64,000 nt of DNA from Halictus rubicundus (lineage: Eukaryota > Arthropoda > Insecta > Hymenoptera > Halictidae): assembly GCF_050948215.1 (NCBI RefSeq), contig NW_027488593.1:1116001-1180000 (forward strand). The letters run 5' to 3'. Each line of letters begins with the position of its first letter. The first letter of the stretch is position 1. The notes under the pieces were generated by a model. The model did not search any database. It was given only the letters and a program-made list of their open reading frames with translations, and was not told where the DNA came from. Positions 19,727-28,545 of the stretch are shown piece after piece. The position numbers and the translations under genes are program-made.

Positions 19727-20431
19727 ATGCGTTTCGTGAGACAATCTTTAAATATTCGTGTTGTTCCAACGTGTCACGGCGAGCTTGCCGACGACGACGA
19801 CGACGAGACGATGAGAAAACATGGCTCGTTGCTACCTCGCGACGTACGATGCGTGATAAGCGGACCATCGGGATGCGGTAAAACGAACGTTATGATCAGC
19901 CTGCTCGAGAGCGCGAACGGACTACGATTCGCGAATGTTTACGTGTACTCGAAATCGTTGAATCAGCCAAAGTATCGATACTTGAACAAACTGTTCTCGT
20001 CCATGGGGGAGGACATCGGCTACTTCGCTTTCACCGACAACGCCGATGTAATCCCTCCCGCGGAGGCGCTGCCCAATTCGATATTCATCTTCGACGACGT
20101 GGCGTGCGACGAACAGGATATAATGAGAGAGTATTTCGCGATGGGTAGACATTCTCGCGTCGATTGCTTCTACCTGGGTCAGTCGTACGCGAGAATACCT
20201 AAACATTCGATTCGCGACAACGCCAATTTGTTGATTCTGTTCAAACAAGATGTTACGAACCTGCAACACGTTCATCGGGATCACGTAAACACCGATATGT
20301 CGTTCGAAACGTTCTGCGCGTTGTGCGCGAATTGCTGGCGAAAAAAGTATGGATTTCTCGTAATAGATAAAGACAGTCCTGTGAACGGTGGTCGTTATAG
20401 ACGCGGATTTAACGAGTTTGTCGTACTGTAA
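19727..20431 (+). CDS. ATP: Polinton DNA-packaging ATPase
   Basis: 234 residues, complete and open. Walker A is GPSGCGKTN (residues about 45-53) and Walker B is SIFIFDDVACDEQ (about 118-130). The layout matches the FtsK/HerA (A32-like) packaging ATPases of Polintons and related viruses, which pump the genome into the capsid. A further conserved-looking block, YLGQSYARIPKHSIRDNAN, follows. The length is normal. A TATA box lies 40 bases upstream. The next gene starts 75 bases downstream in the same direction. Confidence 0.92.
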   Translation: MRFVRQSLNIRVVPTCHGELADDDDDETMRKHGSLLPRDVRCVISGPSGCGKTNVMISLLESANGLRFANVYVYSKSLNQPKYRYLNKLFSSMGEDIGYFAFTDNADVIPPAEALPNSIFIFDDVACDEQDIMREYFAMGRHSRVDCFYLGQSYARIPKHSIRDNANLLILFKQDVTNLQHVHRDHVNTDMSFETFCALCANCWRKKYGFLVIDKDSPVNGGRYRRGFNEFVVL

Positions 20432-20505
20432 CGCTCGCAGTTGCTCGGTAAGAGTCGAGAAAGTTGCATCGTGTGTGCTGATTGTAAATCTCTCTGGAGA
20501 ACGAT

Positions 20506-20884
20506 ATGTCCTCGAAGGACGGTGCGAACAAGAAGCAACGAGCTTCGATCGCGAAAGAAATAGGAAAGACCGGTGATATTATACGTAAAAAGTATCGCGC
20601 GTTGAAACTTGGAAAAATGGCCACCGAGACGAATTTGCAAACGACTTTACGGCCAATCGTTGAACCGTTGAAACAGCTGGTACAAAATACTGCTCCTACT
20701 ACTACAGAATCAACCGATGATGCGCTCTCGAGTATCATGGAAACACCTGCAACCGCGAAAAAACGAGGACACGAATTAAATAAGAAGAAGGGGAAGAAGG
20801 GGACGAAGAAGAAGAGAACGAGCGACGAAGCTGATTTAACGCCACTACCACCGAGACATCCGAAGAAAAAAATTAGTTTTTTCG

Positions 20885-20926
<42 letters not shown>

Positions 20927-21639
20927 TTAACGAAGATGAAGATGAACCGATGGTACAGCAGCAGCAGCAGCATATCTTCGAGTCGCCCGCAACGAGCGCG
21001 GTATCTTTGGAATCGTCGATGCGTAATATTTTTGAGGATCCTGAAACTCATCGGGAGGAAAGTGAACATCTGTCCGAGAATCTCGGACCTTTGGCGCGTG
21101 AATACTTGCATAAATTTTTTACCGGGCCGACGAAAAATTCCGACAGCGTGTACGGAGTGTATCTCCGAGATGACAAACTGATGCTCGGAAATAGCACGTT
21201 CGATGTGAACAGTAATGACGATATCATCGTTAACGGGGTAAAGTATCGAGGAACTCGCGGTCTTTACGAATTGATATTCAATAGAATACCCGACGAGAGG
21301 CTGTACACCGAGGACGATAAGAAAGCTTACAAAAGAATTCTCATTATCACGCATGCGCACCGGCGGGGGAATCAGATAATGGGGAACAAAGGCTACAAGT
21401 ATAAAAAGATTATAGGACCAATGTTTTCGAGGTTGCAAAGCGGAAGGGGAATGAAAGTTCCAACTCGTATGCGTGTGACCAACAATCCGATCGATTACGT
21501 GCATTGGGACGATCCGAACGAGCTCGTCGATCGTCTGAAATTGTTAACGTCTTCGACGAGTGCCGGCCATTCCGGTCACAACAACGAAGTAATGTCGATA
21601 ATCGAAGAACTTCGCGAAGCCGGTATAATTATAAATTAA
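20506..21639 (+). CDS. Polinton DUF8207-like protein
   Basis: 377 residues, complete. The N-terminal third is basic. Then come Thr/Lys-rich low complexity and a GAT-repeat-encoded Asp tract (about residues 130-142). The conserved C-terminal half starts LGPLAREYLHKFF and includes GVYLRDDKLMLGNSTFDV, IIVNGVKYRGTRGLYELIF and ILIITHAHRRGNQI. To my recollection this C-terminal half corresponds to the DUF8207 family found in many arthropod Polintons; its role is unknown. The start ATG sits 75 bases after the ATPase stop. It lies between ATPase and fibre genes, in the virion/late region. Confidence 0.7.
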
Positions 21640-21686
21640 CGCGTAGGCGCGCTCGTCGAATCAGTGGCGAGTGAAATGTCCGCTGC

Positions 21687-22625
21687 ATGGTTACGGCTCG
21701 TACGGGAAAAATGTCTATCGACAAATTTGGCATGACGTTTCCCGAAGCGAACAAACGCGACGCGACGAACGTTCATTCGATTTTCTATCCGGCATTTAAA
21801 AGTTTCGTGCGCGACAACGCTATATGTTTGAACAACGATGTTGGCGGGGGTGGCGTTAAATCGTACGATGCGAAAGGTGGGCGGATCGGACGCGTTGCGG
21901 AGCCCCGTGCGAACGACCACGCGACTACCAAATCGTACGTCGACCTCGTTTCGAAACGGGACAACGAAGAAATCGCGTCCTCGCTTAAGAAATATGTAAT
22001 GAGTCATACGATCTATGACAATGGACATGCAGGAGCATTTAATGCTGAAAAGAAAAGCATTCAGAACGTTGGCTCGCCGCTAAATCTGAACGACGCCGCC
22101 AACAAATCGTACGTCGACTCATGCATCCTAAAAACCATGCTGGCGGTTCAGAAGGACGCCATATACATAGTGAAAAGATGGAACAAACGTATTGGGAATT
22201 ATGATAACTACTTCGATGCCAAGCGTTGTCGCATATGCTACTTGAGTGAACCCCTAAACAATGAGGATGCGACTAGCAAAGTATACGTGGATACGCTCAA
22301 CGCGAGCCTAAAGTCCGAGATCCTTGGAAAAATGGTGGAAGAGCTGAAAACCGTTGAAGAGACAACAAAGTCTGAAATACAGACTAAGATACATGGCGTT
22401 CGACACGATGTTAACTCAAATATGAGATTATACGATTCCAGCATCGATGAGATCAACGCGAAAATCGATAATTTGGATGCGTTGCAAACGCAAATGAGGG
22501 AAACCTTGAAACAGAAAATAAAAGACGAGGTGAACGACATGGTCGAGGATCGACTGACAAATTTCGGAATAAGCTTACAGGAGAGAATTAAAAAATTAAT
22601 CCGCGAACACACCGATCAGCTTTGA
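21687..22625 (+). CDS. Polinton fibre-like protein 1 (tail-fibre-type repeats plus coiled coil)
   Basis: 312 residues, complete. Three degenerate repeats of the form F-D-A-K..R-I......P....D-A-T-T-K-x-Y-V-D: DHATTKSYVD (about residue 75), NDAANKSYVD (about 135) and EDATSKVYVD (about 195). The C-terminal third is predicted coiled coil by heptad pattern (EELKTVEETTKSEIQTKI). The repeat resembles those of phage tail-fibre shafts, and this protein is a likely attachment fibre or spike. It is a paralogue of the protein at 22975-23982. A hexanucleotide array follows its stop. Confidence 0.6.
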   Translation: MVTARTGKMSIDKFGMTFPEANKRDATNVHSIFYPAFKSFVRDNAICLNNDVGGGGVKSYDAKGGRIGRVAEPRANDHATTKSYVDLVSKRDNEEIASSLKKYVMSHTIYDNGHAGAFNAEKKSIQNVGSPLNLNDAANKSYVDSCILKTMLAVQKDAIYIVKRWNKRIGNYDNYFDAKRCRICYLSEPLNNEDATSKVYVDTLNASLKSEILGKMVEELKTVEETTKSEIQTKIHGVRHDVNSNMRLYDSSIDEINAKIDNLDALQTQMRETLKQKIKDEVNDMVEDRLTNFGISLQERIKKLIREHTDQL

Positions 22626-22632
22626 GAGAGTA

Positions 22633-22697
22633 CCGTACCTGTACCTGTACCTGTACCTGTACCTGTACCTGTACCTGTACCTGTACCTGTACCTGTG
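22633..22697. repeat. (TACCTG)n hexanucleotide array
   Basis: About ten perfect units of GTACCT, starting eight bases after the fibre-1 stop. After it, the phrase GTACCAACCTTGAAAATCT occurs twice (about 22750 and 22797). No gene in the 350-base gap to fibre 2. Confidence 0.9.
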
Positions 22698-22974
22698 CCA
22701 TCCGTATTATCGATACGATAGCATTCGTTGCTAAAATGACATCAATCGTACCAACCTTGAAAATCTGTTTCTAAAAACGGTGTAATGGTACCGTTGTACC
22801 AACCTTGAAAATCTACCTATTTTTAAAAATGATGTCATCTTCTCCCCACCACAACTTTTAAAATTATGATTTCCGAATATAAAAATCCTGCTTCGCGAGA
22901 ATCGTGTCATTGCGTGCGCGTTCACGGTCTTTGAAAAGGATCTACTCTCAACCGTTCGAACAGTAACAGTCATC

Positions 22975-23982
22975 ATGGTGAATCCGAAAGCGGCGGGGAC
23001 AACGGATCGAATTTTCGATCGCGAGAAAGACGATCCTATCGCGGCGACACCGACGCACGAGGATAACGGTGGCGGTGGCGGCGAGCGTAAAGCCATTCAG
23101 TTCGACCGAAACTTTGGGGAAATCATAAATTCGCTCAGTCGACGCATCCTGAACAGAGAAGACTCGTACTTCGACGCCGAGTCTCGACCCATAGAAAATC
23201 TGAAAGCTCCTGCCAAGAGAAACGATGCTGCGACGAAGGGCTATGCGGACGATCTCGTCGACAAGAAAGCGATAACACGTACCGGCGGTATCGATGAATT
23301 TTTCGATGCGAAGCATCTGCGTATCGGAAATACCGGAACACCGATCGCCGTCAACGACTCGGCGACGAAACTGTACGTCGACGCGTGCATCGATTTGGCG
23401 AAAACCGCGCTCGCGAACGAATTCCGCCAGAACGTCAAGGACGAGATCGATCGTATTCGTAAAAATCTAGCTCTCGATATCGGGAAACGCATCCTCAATG
23501 AGTTGAAGGATATCGAGAAACGTGTGAAACAGCATGAAGAGAAGCTGAACAAGCTCGAGGAGGAAGAAGAAGATAAAATGGAGATATCTTTTAATTATCA
23601 CACGTACTGTCGCGATAAATTCATCGAAATCGAGGACAATTTGGTAGAAATGATGAAACGCGATCGGAGATCGGATCGCGACAAAATAAGTGCCATAGGG
23701 ACTCTTGCCGATAAACTCAGCGAAAGAGTTTCGATCGTGGAACACGAAATCCATGAAAACTGGGAAAGAAAACTCCTGAACGCGAAGAATCTGCTGCTCG
23801 GTAAAATCGATGACGTGAGGGAAACGGTGAATGCCAACAAGTTGGATCGAGGAAGGTTGTCGCTTCTCGAAGAAACCGTGCGGGATATACGCGAAAAACA
23901 ATCCGATTTAGTCGACGACTATGAGCAAAGAAGACGTGGTGAAGGAGCTGCACGCTCCGGCGAGACGATTCTTCCCCCGTAG
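22975..23982 (+). CDS. Polinton fibre-like protein 2
   Basis: 335 residues, complete. Two of the same repeats as fibre 1: FDAESRPIENL ... NDAATKGYAD (about residues 63-90) and FDAKHLRIGNT ... NDSATKLYVD (about 108-135). A long charged coiled coil (LNELKDIEKRVKQHEEKL onwards) fills the rest. The protein is likely a trimeric shaft. A TATA-like ATATAAAAATCC lies at about 22878. Its last 62 bases overlap the integrase start in another frame. It differs from fibre 1 in repeat number and a longer stalk, so the pair is a diverged duplication. Confidence 0.6.
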   Translation: MVNPKAAGTTDRIFDREKDDPIAATPTHEDNGGGGGERKAIQFDRNFGEIINSLSRRILNREDSYFDAESRPIENLKAPAKRNDAATKGYADDLVDKKAITRTGGIDEFFDAKHLRIGNTGTPIAVNDSATKLYVDACIDLAKTALANEFRQNVKDEIDRIRKNLALDIGKRILNELKDIEKRVKQHEEKLNKLEEEEEDKMEISFNYHTYCRDKFIEIEDNLVEMMKRDRRSDRDKISAIGTLADKLSERVSIVEHEIHENWERKLLNAKNLLLGKIDDVRETVNANKLDRGRLSLLEETVRDIREKQSDLVDDYEQRRRGEGAARSGETILPP

Positions 23983-24841
23983 ACGGGTGATCGTGCGAGG
24001 ATTCGACGATCTTTGGCAAGCCGATATCGTCGAAGTTCAACAATATGCGCGAGACAACCGGGGACATCGATACATTCTCACGATAATCGATGTATTCAGC
24101 AAATATGCGTGGGCGGTTCCTTTGAAGAGCAAAAACGCGAGCGACGTGTGCAAAGCTTTTGCGGCGGCGTTAAAGAGGGATGGCAGGGTGCCGAACAACT
24201 TGCAGACCGATATGGGAAAAGAGTTCTACAACGCAACGTTTCAAGAATATCTGAAGAAACGTAACATCAAGCATTATTCGACGTACAGCACCATGAAGGC
24301 TTCCGTCGTGGAACGTTTCAATCGTACGCTGAAGAACCGCATGTGGAAATTCTTCTCGTTGAGCGGAAAATATCGTTGGATCGATACGCTTCCCACGCTG
24401 ATCGATGACTACAACAATCGAAAACATCGCACCATCCGTATGCGACCCGCGGACGTAAACCGCAAAAATGCCAAGCATCTTTTATCCACCGTGTACAGCA
24501 ACGTGAAGATCGCTGGTCCTGCCAAGTTCAAGGTTGGCGATCGCGTACGCGTCAGCAAGTTCAAAACGGTATTCGACAAGGGATACACACCGAACTGGTC
24601 AACGGAAATATTTAAGATTGCCGCGGTGAAACGAACGAATCCCGTAGCGTACCTCTTGGCCGACTCGAAGGACAACCCGATCGCCGGCGGATTTTACGAG
24701 CACGAGATACGCGCTGTCAAATATCCTGACATATACTTGGTGGAAAAAATATTACGTAGAAAAGGAAATAAAATATACGTTAAATGGTTAGGGCTGGACG
24801 CGTCGCATAACTCATGGATATCGAAAACCGCTATACTTTAA
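23921..24841 (+). CDS. INT: Polinton integrase with chromodomain
   Basis: 306 residues, complete and open. Retroviral-type rve core with all three catalytic acids: WQADIVEV (D), LQTDMGKEF (D) and SVVERFNRTLK (E). A DNA-binding C-terminal region follows (KFKVGDRVRVSKF), then a chromodomain-like end, YLVEKILRRKGNKIYVKWLG ... SWISKTAIL, which may guide insertion to chromatin marks. Length and order fit Polinton integrases. It overlaps the fibre-2 end by 62 bases. The open, complete active site contrasts with the broken polymerase and capsid genes. Confidence 0.94.
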   Translation: MSKEDVVKELHAPARRFFPRRRVIVRGFDDLWQADIVEVQQYARDNRGHRYILTIIDVFSKYAWAVPLKSKNASDVCKAFAAALKRDGRVPNNLQTDMGKEFYNATFQEYLKKRNIKHYSTYSTMKASVVERFNRTLKNRMWKFFSLSGKYRWIDTLPTLIDDYNNRKHRTIRMRPADVNRKNAKHLLSTVYSNVKIAGPAKFKVGDRVRVSKFKTVFDKGYTPNWSTEIFKIAAVKRTNPVAYLLADSKDNPIAGGFYEHEIRAVKYPDIYLVEKILRRKGNKIYVKWLGLDASHNSWISKTAIL

Positions 24842-25249
24842 TCGTATTTCCACTCTTATTTTATGTAAGGATACAACTTTCAAAATAAATTCTAAAATAC
24901 GCATAAACGTTACGTCAAATTTTATTAATATCCAATCCCACATTTCTAATTCAACGTTTTTTTTCTTTATCCCGACCATGCGATATGCTTATCGCGCATC
25001 CTGAACCGCATTTTTTGCGAGAGAGGAGGGAGACGTCGTTTCATCTCTCACGCATTCTTATAAATTAACCTCGATAGTTTCACGGCAAGTTACATCGCGA
25101 ACGCGTCGTGTAAGAAGCACATCTAGAGTCTTTTGTTCTCAGCGGTTTTTGTCGCATCCTTCTAACGCACGGTAAGTGTAGTAACCTTTTAGAATTAGTA
25201 TTTAGATGAATCGTATCATTGGTACGAATGGATTTACTTGCGTATTTAG
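24842..25249. other. Polinton intergenic region
   Basis: No gene seen in about 400 bases. Contains an AATAAA-type signal soon after the integrase stop, a TATAAATTAACC box at about 25060 that may serve the next gene, and a repeated TATTTAGATGAATCRTATCA at about 25198 and 25242. Confidence 0.5.
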
Positions 25250-25738
25250 ATGAATCATATCACGCACATCATTGACATGGATGTATTTACCGTGGACAAA
25301 AATTTCGTCTGCAAAGAACTATCCATCATTGACGTTCACGACGGATCATTCAAATTCGCTGAATTTCGTTTAGACAGAAAATTGTATAATTTATCCAGCG
25401 TCGACAAACGGTCGGCACGGTTCGTCAGCGATTCGGTGCATGGAATCCCATTCAAAGATTTCGGTTTTGAAGCTTACCGGCAAAAAGATATACCTGACAT
25501 TGTTAAAAATTTTGTTCGTGGCTACGCGGATCCGGTGGTAGCGTACAAAGGTGGATATTACGAGAAAAATTTTCTTAAAAATTTGAATATATCATCGATA
25601 AATTTGGAAACTTTTGGTTGTCCAAAGTATGATAACCTGATTCGCGAGATCCCGTGTATCAAATTGACCACGACGACGCGACCTGTCGGTTTCATCGTTG
25701 GAAAAACGCTACCGGAAAAACCTATCATTGCTGCCTAA
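25250..25738 (+). CDS. Polinton hypothetical protein, possibly exonuclease-derived
   Basis: 162 residues if started at 25250, 153 if at the Met at 25277. Contains VHGIPFKDFGFEAYRQKDI and a central VVAYKGGYYEKNFLKNL followed by LETFGCPKYDNL. The layout (a strand-turn N-terminus, HGI, then a K-G-x-x-x-K motif and a D/C-rich patch) recalls a family of degenerate DEDD-exonuclease-like proteins in arthropod Polintons. That is recollection and low-confidence. The catalytic Asp/Glu set is not convincingly present. Last gene but one of the rightward block, upstream of BIR. Confidence 0.5.
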   Translation: MNHITHIIDMDVFTVDKNFVCKELSIIDVHDGSFKFAEFRLDRKLYNLSSVDKRSARFVSDSVHGIPFKDFGFEAYRQKDIPDIVKNFVRGYADPVVAYKGGYYEKNFLKNLNISSINLETFGCPKYDNLIREIPCIKLTTTTRPVGFIVGKTLPEKPIIAA

Positions 25739-25860
25739 ACGAAGTTCGAACATTTCGCGCATGGGTGATCAATTATAAGAAACAGGTATCGTGTAGAATA
25801 CTCTTATAAGCACTTCTTCGCAACGTGGTTCTTACGCAAACTCTTTTTCTTTCCAGCAAC

Positions 25861-26173
25861 ATGATTCAAGAAATATGTAAAGAAAAAATTGATTCAAAAC
25901 TGGCAGTTTTCTCACGTCGTCAAACCCGAAGATCTGGCGGCCGCAGGATTCTACTGCTCGAACGAAGCGGACCGCGTAGAATGTTTCGAATGCGGCATAG
26001 AACTGTATCTATGGGAACAGGATGACGATCCCATGACGGAGCATCGCACCTGGTCGAGATTCTGTCGACACGTTTGCGGACTAGATTGCGGCAACGTTCC
26101 GATAGGGGCCGATCCCACTGCGATGGTAAACCCATCGCCCCCTCTCGGCGTAGACGTATGCGGTTATAGCTAA
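25861..26173 (+). pseudogene. Single-BIR (IAP-like) protein, frameshifted N-terminus
   Basis: One baculovirus IAP repeat. After LAAAGFYCSNEADRVECFEC come two more zinc ligands, in the exact spacing C-x2-C-x16-H-x6-C (last ligands in TEHRTWSRFCRHVCG). No RING domain follows; the C-terminus is a short Pro-rich tail. The likely ATG at 25861 and the BIR are in different frames, separated by an A6 run (about 25883), so a one-base indel has broken it. A 5' intron 25783-25855 (CAG|GTATCG ... TTTCCAG) is probable. BIR proteins bind caspases or their activators and block apoptosis. It is the last rightward gene of the Polinton. Confidence 0.8.
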
Positions 26174-26175
26174 GC

Positions 26176-26361
26176 CCTACTCGTCGAAGGTAAAAATAAA
26201 TCAAATAATTATGTACGTGCGCGCGTTACAAATAATTATATACGTGTGTTACAGGGAAACGATCGAAGATTGGAATGCATGGTTTATTACAAAATCGTTC
26301 TACGATACAGTTGGAATACAGTTGAAATACAGTTGAAATATATAGCATAATACGATAAACA
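26176..26361. other. Right flank of Polinton, no gene seen
   Basis: AT-rich stretch with ACAGTTGGAATACAGTTGAAATACAGTTG direct repeats (about 26308-26335). No terminal inverted repeat recognised. Confidence 0.4.
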
Positions 26362-26689
26362 GCAATCTGAAAAAACATTTTTAGTTTTTAATCTTACACG
26401 CATGTAAAACTTTATATTTGAATAAATTTAATTCGTCAAAAACTTACCATTCGAATAATCTCCTTATCGCTACAATAAACTCCTCGTCCCAGTCTTCTGC
26501 TTCGCTCATCCATTTCTTGATGGCACGACGCCAAGACCGGACAAAGATCATCCTATCCATGCCCGTCTGTGGAAAAAATATTTTTTTTTCACTTACGCGA
26601 AACAAACGATGCACTTCGATACAAAACGATGCACTCACCAATCCCGCCGCTGCCTCCTCCAACGGCTGACTAACGGTGGAATAACATTC
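26362..26689 (-). pseudogene. Spliced gene remnant of unknown function
   Basis: Two coding exons with good splice sites: 26639-26689 (acceptor TTTTTCAACAG, donor TTG|GTGAGT) and 26448-26566 (acceptor TTTTTTCCACAG, donor ATG|GTAAGT). Introns are 72 and 81 nt, and a third exon starts at 26366. The join keeps frame and reads SQPLEEAAAG then MDRMIFVRSWRRAIKKWM and EDWDEEFIVAIRRLFE, with a stop formed across the last junction. Not recognised. The short introns match those in the Polinton, so it may be its last gene on the opposite strand. The 5' end is missing; a Tc1-like fragment lies there. Confidence 0.4.
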
Positions 26690-26796
26690 CTGTTGAAAAA
26701 TGTCAAAAATTAGTAGATTCGATGCCGAAAAGATGTACCGAGGTGATAAAAAATAATGGATTTTGGACAAATTATTAAAATAAAACAAATATTTCA

Positions 26797-26963
26797 CACA
26801 TTTTTCGAATTTTGATGATGCGCTTTCAAAATCGGCTTTTTCTGTGGTTTCTTAAAAACTATGTTTGTATTATTATGCAAAATTTGTTGAACACGTCGCT
26901 TTGTGACTGATAATTGCATTTTCGCAACAATTTGACGTGCAACTAATCTATTTTTTGTAGCTT
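26797..26963 (-). pseudogene. Tc1/mariner transposase N-terminal fragment
   Basis: Minus-strand frame with a helix-turn-helix pattern: NRLVARQIVAKMQLSVTKRR then VQQILHNNTNIVFKKPQKK and a stop. This is the paired-like DNA-binding half of a Tc1/Tc3-type transposase. The LTR of Gypsy C starts at 26964 exactly where the fragment is cut, so Gypsy C inserted into it. Confidence 0.6.
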
Positions 26964-28395
26964 TGTAACGGTTGCGTCTCGCTTGCGTGAGGCGCGAGCG
27001 AGGCGCGCGGTCCCTCCCCTGGATTCGCTCAGCGACCAGGGTCCGGCGGGGAGGGAGAAGGAAATGGTTTAATAAAGTACGATGTGTCTGGTGGTAAATA
27101 AACTAATTTATTGCTAATGAGAACGTGTAGTAAGAGTAAAACAAAATAACTAATTTTCCAAGTGCTGAAGAATGTGAAATACTGAAAGATAAGTTATAAA
27201 GGACGCGGATCGGTCCGTGGGCTATCCGCCCGGATTTCCCGACGGTCCGGCGACGGGCTGGTGAAGGCCGGTTGTTTCTCCCCGGGCCTATTGACAATTA
27301 GACAACGAGCGGTCAGTGGACCGTAACGGTGGATTCTGACGCGGGTGGCTTATCACTAATTATACGGCTTAGTCTACGCGAAAAGGTATAATCTACGATA
27401 ACCGCGGGACGCCGGCACGGTTTTCGAGTTTCGACGGTATACGCGGGAAATACGCGACGCGGGCGAGACGCGCTCGCTAGAACGGTGCCTGCCGTCGGAC
27501 GTCCTCGGCGCGGTTCGGGTACGGTCGCGACGCGTGTAGAGAACGCGGTGTGCGGGGAGCGCGGGCGAGCCGGACTCGCTAACGTGGTTCTGATTCGGGC
27601 GCTCTCGGCGCGATCCCGAACTCTCCCGATCCTCGAGGTGGTGTATCCGCCGCGGCCCAGCGAACGATAGTGAATCGGTTGTTTCCTGGTGGCTGGGCAC
27701 GCGGGGCGCGAAGAGGAGAGTGTAAGGAATCCGCGGAGCCCCCCACCCGTCGTCCCCGCCCGACCGCGGCTCGAGCACGTAGGCACAGACGTAAACCTAA
27801 TGCCTACGGCCCGAAACCGGCGAGGGCGCTCGTCTCCGATAGTATACCGAGAGGCGAGCTCCACACGCTGCTGCGGCCGATCGACGACTAACGTGCGGAG
27901 CGCGACGCTGGATCCCTGAGGGGAGAGCGGGACGCGGGAACAGGTCCAGGTGGTGGGGATGACGGTCCGGAGTGTCGTATCCTCGGTGCTCTGAAAAGAG
28001 CAGGCCGGTGATCGACTGCCTCCCAGGATCCTGGTCGCGGTCTCGGTTTCGCGTAGGGGACGTAAACCCACTTACGCTCTGCCGATTCCAGCGCCTCGTC
28101 GTATTCGCCCGATAGTATACCGCGGCTAGCACGAGTTGGCGCGGCTGCGAGAGGATCTGGGCCCGGGTGTTCACCCGAGAGCTGCTCCAGACCAACTCCG
28201 GCTTCGGCTGGTTCCGTCGCGATCTTTATAGCCCGAACGCGGACCTCGTGTGCTCGTTCGCGAATCTTCGGCACACTGCGATTGGTCCGCGCTCGGGCTG
28301 GATTCCGCGGATTGGCGCGCGGCTATCCCGCACCGGTGATTGGTGCGGGCTAAGGTACAGAACGACTCGCAACGAGACACATACGTCTCGTTGCA
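26964..28395 (-). repeat. 3' LTR of Gypsy family C
   Basis: 1432 bp, plus-strand ends TGTAACGGTTGCG ... CTCGTTGCA. On the element strand it begins TGCAACGAGACG right after an AAAGGGGGG polypurine tract, as expected for a 3' LTR. It ends where a Tc1-like fragment begins. No protein gene inside is supported; open frames in it are GC-driven. Confidence 0.8.
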
Positions 28396-28545
28396 TCCCC
28401 CCCTTTCTTCGGAGACGAGACGACGCGGTTCGCGAGACAAGGTAAAGAAGCGGAGGGTGGCTTACGTATTGGCGAGGCGGCGTCTCGTGCCAAATTTCCC
28501 CGGTGTGCGGGTTGAGGCGGAAGCTTCTCCGGATGCCCGCATGCG

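Larger units (their letters stand above)
8849..26175 (+). mobile_element. Maverick/Polinton-type (adintovirus-like) element
   Basis: About 17 kb with the diagnostic set: protein-primed DNA polymerase B, retroviral-type integrase with chromodomain, FtsK/HerA-like packaging ATPase, adenain-like cysteine protease, double-jelly-roll major capsid and penton-like protein, plus PLA2/pX-like minor capsid. Gene blocks: 8849-14866 rightward (polymerase block), 16346-19591 leftward (capsid block), 19727-26173 rightward (ATPase to BIR). Outer ends are approximate, because no clear AG...CT terminal inverted repeats were found at the flanks. A strong palindrome at 15033/15034 lies between blocks one and two. 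Four genes carry disabling changes, and a foreign solo LTR sits in the polymerase, so this is an endogenous fossil. Several other genes remain fully open. Confidence 0.92.

Noticed and set aside
20888..21181. Met-run protein from ATGATG repeats
   Set aside because: Shadow of the GAT-encoded Asp tract of the DUF8207-like gene.
22633..22697. CRISPR-like array
   Set aside because: A perfect hexanucleotide microsatellite without spacers, in a eukaryote.
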